Source of the DNA: Actinomycetes bacterium
GTDB taxonomy: Bacteria; Actinomycetota; Actinomycetes; Actinomycetales; Beutenbergiaceae
Length of the DNA: 16,456 nucleotides
Reading direction: 5' to 3'
NCBI GenBank assembly: GCA_021793935.1
Contig: JAJYRV010000014.1
Span: 1 to 16,456 of the forward strand
Part shown: positions 8,259-14,438 of the stretch, piece by piece
How the letters are laid out: every line of letters begins with the position of its first letter
Numbering within the stretch: the stretch's first letter is position 1
Program-made: the position numbers and the translations under genes
The notes under the pieces: generated by a model
Told to the model about the DNA's origin: nothing
Databases searched by the model: none
The model's input: only the letters and a program-made list of their open reading frames with translations

Positions 8259-8510
8259 AGTCTCAGTTCCAACACTGTTGGTTAGGGGGAAGGAGCGCGG
8301 AAAGTTATTGGCATGTCAATATGTCGACCGTTCCTGTCTAGGGTCCTCTGCGGCGAAGAAAATATTGATTATTTGCTACCTCTTCTGGCGCGCTTGCCCA
8401 CCTGAATCTTCCGCCCTACTTTTTTGGTTGTACAGTCGATATCTATGCCGGCCCGGCACGCCCGGCCGTAAATCCGGGGCCGGGGCGCGCTCGTGCGGCA
8501 AGATGGGGGA
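8259..8510. other. Junction region upstream of ftsB
   Basis: No gene is seen. The first 160 bp are of mixed composition, with an AT-rich patch (AAAATATTGATTATTTGC, about 8359-8376) and a TTTTTT tract ending near 8425. From about 8447 the sequence becomes extremely GC-rich, with CCCGGCC (8461-8467) able to pair with GGCCGGG (8478-8484). The abrupt shift marks the probable right boundary of the inserted segment. An ftsB promoter should lie here, but I could not pick a convincing -35/-10 pair. Confidence 0.4.
8269..8281 (+). terminator. Short hairpin after the inserted operon
   Basis: CCAAC-ACT-GTTGG begins 10 bp after the last operon gene. The stem is only 5 bp and is followed by TTAGGGGG, not a T-run. 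It is a weak terminator candidate and the only one seen here. Confidence 0.2.
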
Positions 8511-9050
8511 GTGAGCCGCCGCCCCGCAACTCGAATCACCCCGTCGGGTGCTGCTCGGGGGCGCCCGAAACCGACGAGCAAGCCCGGCGGTGCAAAACCG
8601 CCGGCGAGCCGCAAGCGCCCCGCAACGCCGGAAGTGGAGCGCGAGAACCCGCGCCCGCCGCGCCAGATCACGGTACGAACGCTGGTACTCGCCGTCGTGC
8701 TCCTCATGGCTTTCGTGCTCATCACGCCCACGCTCCGCGCCTACGTGCGCCAGCAAGAGGAGCTGCGCGAGCTCAACACCGAACTGGCTCAGGCGCAGGA
8801 GGAGTCGGAGAACCTCGAGGCGGCGATCCGGCGGTGGAACAACGATGAATTCATCCGCAGCCAGGCTCGGGAGAGGTTCGGTTTCGTCATGCCCGGGGAA
8901 ACTCCGTACCGGGTGCTCGATCCCGAGACCATCCTCGGGGAGGAACCCGAGTTAGAATCAGACCTGGTCGCCTCGATCCCCCTGGGAGATGGGCCCTGGT
9001 ACCTAGACGTGTGGGAATCGGTTCAAGTAGCCGGAGAGATGGAGCCGTAA
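8511..9050 (+). CDS. ftsB: FtsB/DivIC-type septum formation initiator
   Basis: Bitopic divisome protein that works with FtsL and FtsQ to activate septal peptidoglycan synthesis. With GTG 8511 it has 179 aa. A second GTG at 8493, in frame, would add six residues. Neither start has a well-spaced ribosome binding site (GGGGGA abuts 8511), so the start is uncertain. The cytoplasmic N-terminus (1-55) is basic and Pro/Ala-rich, as usual in actinobacteria. A transmembrane helix lies at about 56-72 (TLVLAVVLLMAFVLITP), then a coiled coil (about 77-108, QQEELRELNTELAQAQEESE), then the FtsB motif FIRSQARERFGFVMPGE (114-130). The conserved order eno-ftsB-DUF501-ppx supports the call, although eno is displaced here. 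Its stop overlaps the next start by one base (TAATG), implying translational coupling. Confidence 0.9.
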   Translation: MSRRPATRITPSGAARGRPKPTSKPGGAKPPASRKRPATPEVERENPRPPRQITVRTLVLAVVLLMAFVLITPTLRAYVRQQEELRELNTELAQAQEESENLEAAIRRWNNDEFIRSQARERFGFVMPGETPYRVLDPETILGEEPELESDLVASIPLGDGPWYLDVWESVQVAGEMEP

Positions 9051-9535
9051 TGCCGGTATCGGCTGAGGACCTTGCCGTGATTACCGAGCAGTTGGGCCGG
9101 CAAGCGCGGGGAGTGGTCGGCGTCGCCGCACGCTGCGTCTGCGGGCGGCCGGCCGTGGTGAAAACCCTCCCGCGGCTGCCGAACGGCACGCCCTTCCCCA
9201 CCACCTTCTACCTCACGCACCCGCGTGCGGTGAGCAGCGTGGGCACGCTCGAGGCCTCCGGGCTCATGCGGGAGATGAGCGCGCGCCTTCGCGAAGACGA
9301 CGACCTCGCCGCCGCCTACCAGCGCGCCCACGAGGATTACCTCGCTCGGCGCGAGTCGCTCGGCCACGTGGAGGAGATCGCCGGGATCTCCGCTGGCGGA
9401 ATGCCCACGCGCGTCAAATGCCTCCACGTTCTCGTCGCCCATTCCCTCGCCGTCGGCCCGGGCATCAATCCGCTCGGTGACGAAGCCTTGGCCCGCCTCA
9501 AACCGATGTGGGATCCGGCCGTGTGCACGTGCTGA
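9050..9535 (+). CDS. DUF501 family protein
   Basis: Conserved actinobacterial protein of unknown function, 161 aa, nearly always between ftsB and ppx. It starts at ATG 9050 inside the ftsB stop (TAATG), giving MPVSAEDLAVITEQLG; a longer frame from 9011 would overlap ftsB and is not needed. Recognisable DUF501 features are RGVVGVAARCVCGRPAVVKT (about 19-38), PRLPNGTPFPTTFYLTHPRA (40-59) and the C-terminal block MPTRVKCLHVLVAHSLAVGP followed by NPLGD. Conserved Cys (CxC near 28-30, Cys in VKCLH, and the final CTC) suggest a metal or structural role, but no biochemical function is established. It has no signal peptide or membrane segment and is presumably cytosolic. Confidence 0.9.
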   Translation: MPVSAEDLAVITEQLGRQARGVVGVAARCVCGRPAVVKTLPRLPNGTPFPTTFYLTHPRAVSSVGTLEASGLMREMSARLREDDDLAAAYQRAHEDYLARRESLGHVEEIAGISAGGMPTRVKCLHVLVAHSLAVGPGINPLGDEALARLKPMWDPAVCTC

Positions 9536-9614
9536 AGCCCCACGCGTCTGCGTGCCGGTCCCAGTGCCGGCCAGCTCTCAGGAACTCGCGGGAATGACAT
9601 CGGAAGGTGCACGG

Positions 9615-10574
9615 ATGAAAGTAGCAGCGATCGATTGCGGAACGAATTCCATCCGCCTGCTCATCGCCGAGCTTTCCCCCGAGGCAGGTGGCGTTCACAT
9701 GCGCGACGTGCGCAGGGAAATGCGGATCGTCCGCCTCGGCCAGGACGTAGACCGCACAAAGCAGTTCCACCCCGATGCCCTCGCCCGAACCTTCGAGGCG
9801 GCGAAGGAGTACGCGGGCCTCATCCGAGCCGAAGGGGTGCAGCGCATCCGGTTCGGCGCGACCTCCGCGACCCGCGACGCCACCAACCGGGAAGAGTTCA
9901 TCGCCGGCATCCGCCGCCTCCTTGGCGTGACCCCCGAGGTGATCACCGGGGAGGAAGAGGCCCGGCTCTCCTTCATCGGCGCCTCGCGCGTTATTTCCGA
10001 CGGCGCCGCTAACGTTCTTGTTGTCGACCTCGGCGGCGGATCAACGGAGTTCGTTCTTGGACGCGGGGATACCACCCGGGCCGCCGTGTCGATCGATGTC
10101 GGTAGCGTGCGGATCACCGAACGCCACCTCGCTGCCGACCCTCCCTCGGACGCAGAGATCGCCAATGCGCGAACGGACGTCCGCGCCGCTATTGCCGAGG
10201 TAGCCGGAGCCATACCGCTGGCCGAGGTCGATACCCTCGTGGGGACCGCGGGCACCATCACCACCATCACCGCCCACGCGCTCGGCCTGAACTCCTACGA
10301 ACCCAACCGGATCAACGGGGCGAAGCTCCCCGTCAGCGCGATCGACTCCGCGTGCAATGATCTCCTCACGCTGACCCGCGCGCGCCGGGCCGCCCTCGGT
10401 TTCATGCACCCGGGCCGGGTCGACGTCATCGGTGGGGGAGCGCTCATCTGGCAGGAGGTTACCCACATGGTCGCCGAGGCGGCGACCAGCGCGGGCCGAT
10501 CCTTGGGGGCGGTGGTCACGAGCGAACACGACATCCTCGATGGGCTCGCGTTGAGCCTGTTCATCGGCGACTGA
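9615..10574 (+). CDS. ppx: Ppx/GppA-family exopolyphosphatase
   Basis: Cytosolic phosphatase of the ASKHA fold acting on polyphosphate and/or pppGpp. ATG 9615 is chosen because GGAAGG (9602-9607) lies 7 nt upstream and the protein then opens with the first phosphate motif MKVAAIDCGTNSIRLLIAE. The open frame back to 9477 overlaps the DUF501 gene and adds unconserved residues. Length is 319 aa, as for the short actinobacterial Ppx proteins that lack the C-terminal HD domain of E. coli PPX. Other motifs are RFGATSATRDATN (79-91), EVITGEEEARLSFIGA (108-123) with the catalytic glutamate cluster, VVDLGGGSTEFVLG (136-149), and DTLVGTAGTITTITA in the second half. It is 79 bp downstream of the DUF501 gene and is the last gene of the conserved block. 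Confidence 0.93.
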   Translation: MKVAAIDCGTNSIRLLIAELSPEAGGVHMRDVRREMRIVRLGQDVDRTKQFHPDALARTFEAAKEYAGLIRAEGVQRIRFGATSATRDATNREEFIAGIRRLLGVTPEVITGEEEARLSFIGASRVISDGAANVLVVDLGGGSTEFVLGRGDTTRAAVSIDVGSVRITERHLAADPPSDAEIANARTDVRAAIAEVAGAIPLAEVDTLVGTAGTITTITAHALGLNSYEPNRINGAKLPVSAIDSACNDLLTLTRARRAALGFMHPGRVDVIGGGALIWQEVTHMVAEAATSAGRSLGAVVTSEHDILDGLALSLFIGD

Positions 10575-10578
10575 CCCT

Positions 10579-10593
10579 GCCGGCGCCCCCGGC
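10579..10593 (+). terminator. Short GC hairpin after ppx
   Basis: GCCGG (10579-10583) pairs with CCGGC (10589-10593) around a 5-nt loop, 4 bp after the ppx stop. There is no U-run. The larger hairpin at 10770-10808 is a better candidate. Confidence 0.2.
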
Positions 10594-10640
10594 GGCCCCG
10601 TCCCATCCGTCGCGCGGCCCGATTTTAAGGAAGCCGCGCC

Positions 10641-10716
10641 GAGAATGACATTGCGGTTGCTCGAAAATGAGATTGAGGTTGATATCTTCGCCCAGACCAA
10701 CCCTAAAGTCATTCTC
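10641..10716. repeat. AT-richer segment with inverted and direct repeats between ppx and the purine permease gene
   Basis: GAGAATGAC (10641-10649) has its exact reverse complement GTCATTCTC at 10708-10716. Inside, AATGACATTGCGGTTG (10644-10659) recurs as AATGAGATTGAGGTTG (10666-10681), with 14 of 16 bases identical and a 22-bp period. The segment is less GC-rich than its surroundings and lies between convergent genes, so it is not an obvious promoter. The GAAAATGA core loosely recalls actinobacterial Zur boxes, but no Zur-type target gene is adjacent. Confidence 0.4.
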
Positions 10717-10769
10717 AAACTCTGCAGCCCGTTCCGGGGAACGTCAGCACGCCCCGCCCGAGGCCAATG

Positions 10770-10808
10770 CCGCCCGCCTACGCGTGGAGTTAGTCCGCGC
10801 GCGGGCGG
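10770..10808. terminator. Strong hairpin between convergent ppx and purine permease genes
   Basis: CCGCCCGC (10770-10777) pairs perfectly with GCGGGCGG (10801-10808). Inside, CGCG (10781-10784) pairs with CGCG (10796-10799), with a CTA/C internal bulge and an 11-nt loop. The position between convergent genes fits a bidirectional terminator. Neither side has a U-run, which is common for high-GC actinobacteria. Confidence 0.45.
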
Positions 10809-10835
10809 TCAGCGGTCGTCGAGCTGCTGAGAGCG

Positions 10836-12251
10836 CTAGCCCAGATAGATGTATCTGAGGATCAGCAGACCGGCGAGGAGGTACATCATCCAGTGGGCTT
10901 CCTTCACCCGCCCGGAGAGGATCTTGATGAGGGCGTAGGCGATGATCCCGAAGGAGACGCCGTTGGCGATGGAGAAGGTGAACGGCATCGCAACGATGGT
11001 GAGGAACGCCGGCAGGGAATCACCGATGTCCGACCAGTCGATGTGCATCACCCCGCTCATCATGAGTGCACCGATGATGATGAGCGCCGGGGCCGTCGCC
11101 GCTCCAGGCACGGCACCGATGAGGGGCCAGAAGAACATCGACAACAGGAACAGCACGCCCGTGGTGATCGCGGTGAGCCCGGTTCGCCCTCCTTCTTCCA
11201 CCCCCGCCGCGGATTCGACGTACGCGGTGGTCGTGGAGGTCCCGAGGGCCGCACCGATCATCGCGGCGAGTCCGTCCATGGAGAACACCGTCTTCGCGCG
11301 GGGCATCTCGCCGTGCTCGTCGAGGAACCCGGCACGCTGGCTCAGGCCGGTGAGGGTACCGGTGGCATCGAAGAAGTCCACGAAGAAGAAAGTGAACACT
11401 ACCGACAGCAGGCCGAGGCCCAGCGCGCCACCGATGTCCATCTTGAAGGCGAGGTCGCTCGGCCAGAACGGCGCGGCGACGATCGAGCCGCCGAAGCCCT
11501 CGAAGGGAACAAACTCCCCCTCCTCGGCCCCCGGGTACACCGGGAGGCGGGCGGCGATCGCGATGATCGTCGTCGCGAGGATCCCCCACAGGATCGCGCC
11601 GGTGACCCGCAGCTTCATCAGTACCGCGATGATGATGAGGCCCACGATGCTCAGCCACACGTGCGCGGCCCCGAAGTCGCCCATGCCCACCAGGGTCGCC
11701 GGATCGGCAACGACGATCCCGGCATTATCCATCCCCAGGAACGCGAGGAAGGCGCCGATGCCGGAGGTGATCGCGAACTTCAGGCTCAGCGGGAGTGCCT
11801 GCACGATGGCTTTTCGCACCCCGATGACGGACAGGACGATGAACAGCACCCCGGAGAGGAACACGGCACCGAGGGCAACTTCCCACGAGTAGCCCATCTG
11901 CCCCACGACGGTGAAGGCGAAGAAAGCGTTCAACCCCATGCCCGGGGCCTGTGCGAAGGGGAACCGCGCAATGACCCCCATCACGAGCGAACCGAGGAAC
12001 GCGGCCATGCACGTGACCATGACGAGCTGGCTGAAGACGTTGTCCACACCCGGGATGACGATCGCCGAGGAGAGCACGTCGGGGTTAACGAAGATGACGT
12101 AGCTCATCGCGAGGAACGTCGTTAACCCCGCGCGGATCTCCCGCGGGACGTTCGTGCGATACTTCGAGATCTCGAAGAACTTATCAAAGCCGTTCTTGGG
12201 AGGCAGGGGTTCGACCCTGGTCTCCACGGTGGCAGGCGTTTCGGTGCTCAT
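10836..12251 (-). CDS. NCS2/AzgA-PbuG-type guanine/hypoxanthine permease
   Basis: Inner-membrane purine base importer, 471 aa with 12 or more hydrophobic segments. It starts at ATG 12251 with AAAGGAG (complement of 12256-12262) 4 nt upstream. The family-specific blocks of COG2252 are all present: REIRAGLTTFLAMSYVIFVN (about 37-56), FAQAPGMGLNAFFAFTVVGQ (about 99-118), FFDATGTLTGLSQRAGFLDE (from about 295), and ALGTSTTTAYVESAAGVEEG. Members of this subfamily (AzgA, PbuG, E. coli YgfQ-type) take up hypoxanthine, guanine and sometimes adenine by proton symport; xanthine/uric acid permeases belong to a different NCS2 branch. It is the last gene of the purine operon, 29 bp after guaD, and so probably supplies guanine to the deaminase encoded beside it. 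Confidence 0.92.
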   Translation of the reverse strand: MSTETPATVETRVEPLPPKNGFDKFFEISKYRTNVPREIRAGLTTFLAMSYVIFVNPDVLSSAIVIPGVDNVFSQLVMVTCMAAFLGSLVMGVIARFPFAQAPGMGLNAFFAFTVVGQMGYSWEVALGAVFLSGVLFIVLSVIGVRKAIVQALPLSLKFAITSGIGAFLAFLGMDNAGIVVADPATLVGMGDFGAAHVWLSIVGLIIIAVLMKLRVTGAILWGILATTIIAIAARLPVYPGAEEGEFVPFEGFGGSIVAAPFWPSDLAFKMDIGGALGLGLLSVVFTFFFVDFFDATGTLTGLSQRAGFLDEHGEMPRAKTVFSMDGLAAMIGAALGTSTTTAYVESAAGVEEGGRTGLTAITTGVLFLLSMFFWPLIGAVPGAATAPALIIIGALMMSGVMHIDWSDIGDSLPAFLTIVAMPFTFSIANGVSFGIIAYALIKILSGRVKEAHWMMYLLAGLLILRYIYLG

Positions 12252-12280
12252 TGCTCTCCTTTGGGCACGGGCAATTGGGA

Positions 12281-13603
12281 TTAGGAAAGTGCAGATGCTG
12301 AAAGAACTTTACCGGATGATTCGTCCCGGTGCGTCACTGCCACCCCATCGACGTAAACGGCAGCAATATCGGCTTCCGTGGCGAGGGTGAACAGCGAGGC
12401 GAGCGCTGCACTGGGGTTGGGTGCTCCGCCGAGCACGTACGAGAAGGTGGAGCCGTCCGCGGGCGAGAAGTGAACGGCGTCGAACGCCATCCCTTCACTC
12501 AGGTGCCCGACCTGGGGAAGGTTCAACGCGAGCGCCCCGGCACGGGTAGCCAGGTACAGCAGATGCGCCGGCGTGAGGGGGTATCCATCTTCGTGGAGTT
12601 GCTGTTGGAAGTAGGCCTGTAGGCCCTCTTTCACCAGGCACAGCCCGGTTCCGGCGCCGACGTCGGAACCGAGGGCGACCCGCACGCCTGCGTCAATGTG
12701 GGCAGACAGCGGGAACAACCCGCTGCCCAACGAGGAATTCGACGTCGGGCAGTGGGCAATACTTGACCCCGTTTCCGCGAGCCGGACCAGCTCGGCGGCC
12801 GTGGGGTGGACGTTGTGGGCGAGCACGGAATGGTCCGTCAGCAGCCCGAAGGCGTCGTAGGTGTCGGTGTAGGAGGCGAGGTGGGGGAACAGTTCCGCGA
12901 CGACCTTGACCTCTTCGCGGCTCTCATTGACGTGGGAGGTGAAGAAGAGCCCGGGGGCGGAGGCGAACGCGTCCGCGCACGCCTCGAGCATCGCCTCGGT
13001 GGCCGAGAGGGAAAACCGCGGGGTGACGGTGTAGCGCAGGTTTCCCCGACCGTGCCAGGCGTCGATGAGCCCGGCCATCTCCTCCCGCGCGGTCTGCGGC
13101 GTCGTATGGAGTTCTTCGCGCAGGTTTCGATCGGAGACGACGACGCCGGAGGTTATCCGCAGCCCCGAGCTCGCCGCGGTCTCAAAAAAGGTGTGCATCG
13201 CGGTTGCGTAGTGCGAACCGAAGACGAGGGCGCTCGTCGTTCCCGCGCTCGCGAGACCGCCGAGGAAGCGGCCGGCGAGGTCGCGGGCATGGTCGTTATC
13301 GGCGAGGCGGACCTCTTGCGGGAGCGCGCACTCCTCGAGCCACTGCAGCAGCGGCATCCCCAGACCCCCGACGACGGGGAGCTGGGGATAGTGGACGTGG
13401 GTGTCGACCATGCCGGGGATGAGGAGCCCGTCGAAGCGGACGACCTCCGCCTCGGGGAACGCCGCTTCGGCATCGGCGAGCCCGCCGCGCAGAGCGATCC
13501 GGCCATCGGTGACGGCCAGGGCGGCGGTCTCGGCGCGGAGCTCGCCGCCGGTGAAGGGGGATTCGGGCGTGTCCATGATGTGCCCGTAGTAAATCGTCGT
13601 CAT
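12281..13603 (-). CDS. guaD: Guanine deaminase
   Basis: Cytosolic zinc amidohydrolase converting guanine to xanthine and ammonia, 440 aa, the standard length for the family. The ATG at 13603 lies 2 bp after the xdhC stop; the ribosome binding site is weak (AAGG), so translation is probably coupled to xdhC. The metal site is complete: PGMVDTHVHYPQ with His69 and His71, TSHVNES with His224 and Glu227, LAHNVH with His263, and GSDVGAG with Asp314. HCPTSNSSLGSGLFPL (284-299) is a further guanine-deaminase hallmark that separates it from chlorohydrolase-type relatives. It lies between xdhC and the purine permease gene, which matches the order of reactions uptake, deamination and oxidation. No anomaly was seen. 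Confidence 0.95.
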   Translation of the reverse strand: MTTIYYGHIMDTPESPFTGGELRAETAALAVTDGRIALRGGLADAEAAFPEAEVVRFDGLLIPGMVDTHVHYPQLPVVGGLGMPLLQWLEECALPQEVRLADNDHARDLAGRFLGGLASAGTTSALVFGSHYATAMHTFFETAASSGLRITSGVVVSDRNLREELHTTPQTAREEMAGLIDAWHGRGNLRYTVTPRFSLSATEAMLEACADAFASAPGLFFTSHVNESREEVKVVAELFPHLASYTDTYDAFGLLTDHSVLAHNVHPTAAELVRLAETGSSIAHCPTSNSSLGSGLFPLSAHIDAGVRVALGSDVGAGTGLCLVKEGLQAYFQQQLHEDGYPLTPAHLLYLATRAGALALNLPQVGHLSEGMAFDAVHFSPADGSTFSYVLGGAPNPSAALASLFTLATEADIAAVYVDGVAVTHRDESSGKVLSASALS

Positions 13604-13605
13604 TG

Positions 13606-14430
13606 TTAAGCCTTAGTGAGAATTCGGAGGAGGTCGGCGGCAACGCTCACGGCGATGACCGCGGGATGTTTGCCGGAGATGTCCTGCACGCCGATGGGGG
13701 AGTGGATGGTCTCTACGGCCGCTTCGCTGTGGCCGAGCTCGAGGAGTTTCTTGCGGAAGCGCAGCCATTTCGCCCGCGATCCGATGACTCCGATGGAGCC
13801 GAGCCGCCCGTGGCGCAGCGCGGCGTCGCACAGGGTGAGATCCTCGGCGTGGTCGTGGGTGAGGACGAGCACATGGGACCCGGGCGGGAGCTGATCGAGC
13901 ACGATCTCCGGGGCGGGTGGGTTATGCAGCGCGACGTTCGCGGGGCCGGTGGTGATCACCTCGATCGCTTGCGGGCCGAGGATGTCCGCGCGCGTGTCGG
14001 TGAGATGGAGGTTCGCGTCGTGGCGGGAGAGGATCCGGGCGATCTCCTCACCCACGTGGCCGAGCCCGAACACGGCGATGACCGGGGGCGCGGGCACGTG
14101 TTCGAGGAGCACCTCCACCACGCCCCCGCAGCACTGGGTGCCGTGGTGATTGCGCGCGTGTTCGTTGAGGCCGAACTCGAGCCTCTCCACGTGCGGATAA
14201 TCGCCGTTGGCCCGCTCGTGCTGGGTGAGCATCTCGCGGGCGGAATCGATGACCGTGGCCTCCATGTTGCCCCCGCCGATCGAGCCGTACGTCGCCTCCG
14301 CGCTCACCGCCATCTTCGCCCCGACATCCCGAGGGGAGTGGCCGCGCACGGTGACGATCGTTGCGAGCACGGCGCGGGTACCCGTGGCGGAGAGGTGCGC
14401 CAACCCCGCGAGCCAACCCTTGGTAGACAT
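13606..14430 (-). CDS. xdhC: XdhC-type molybdenum cofactor insertion/maturation protein
   Basis: Cytosolic accessory protein that binds Moco, promotes its sulfuration and delivers it to xanthine dehydrogenase; it is not part of the mature enzyme. The 274-aa product starts at ATG 14430, with AGGGAAAGAG just upstream overlapping the xdhB stop. The N-terminal XdhC/CoxI domain shows LATIVTVRGHSPRDVGAKMA (about 22-41) and YGSIGGGNMEA. The middle has the GTQCCGGVVEVLLEHV cysteine motif. The C-terminal Rossmann domain shows IAVFGLGHVGEEIARIL, then SIGVIGSRAKWLRFRKKLLE and SPIGVQDISGKHP. It is 8 bp after xdhB and 2 bp before guaD, so the genes are tightly co-transcribed. The full-length two-domain form suggests a functional protein. 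Confidence 0.93.
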   Translation of the reverse strand: MSTKGWLAGLAHLSATGTRAVLATIVTVRGHSPRDVGAKMAVSAEATYGSIGGGNMEATVIDSAREMLTQHERANGDYPHVERLEFGLNEHARNHHGTQCCGGVVEVLLEHVPAPPVIAVFGLGHVGEEIARILSRHDANLHLTDTRADILGPQAIEVITTGPANVALHNPPAPEIVLDQLPPGSHVLVLTHDHAEDLTLCDAALRHGRLGSIGVIGSRAKWLRFRKKLLELGHSEAAVETIHSPIGVQDISGKHPAVIAVSVAADLLRILTKA

Positions 14431-14438
14431 CTCTTTCC

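Noticed and set aside
10645..10830. 61-codon open frame after ppx
   Set aside because: It has no ribosome binding site, its second half turns into Arg/Pro-rich GC-driven sequence, and it runs through the terminator-like hairpin at 10770-10808.
10575..10835. Possible tRNA gene after ppx
   Set aside because: I looked for a TPsiC-arm GTTCRA motif with flanking acceptor pairing and found none.
10893..12125. 410-codon + strand open frame across the purine permease gene
   Set aside because: The translation is dominated by Asp, Glu, His, Arg and Gly, as expected for the complement of a membrane-protein gene; the - strand protein is clearly AzgA/PbuG-like.
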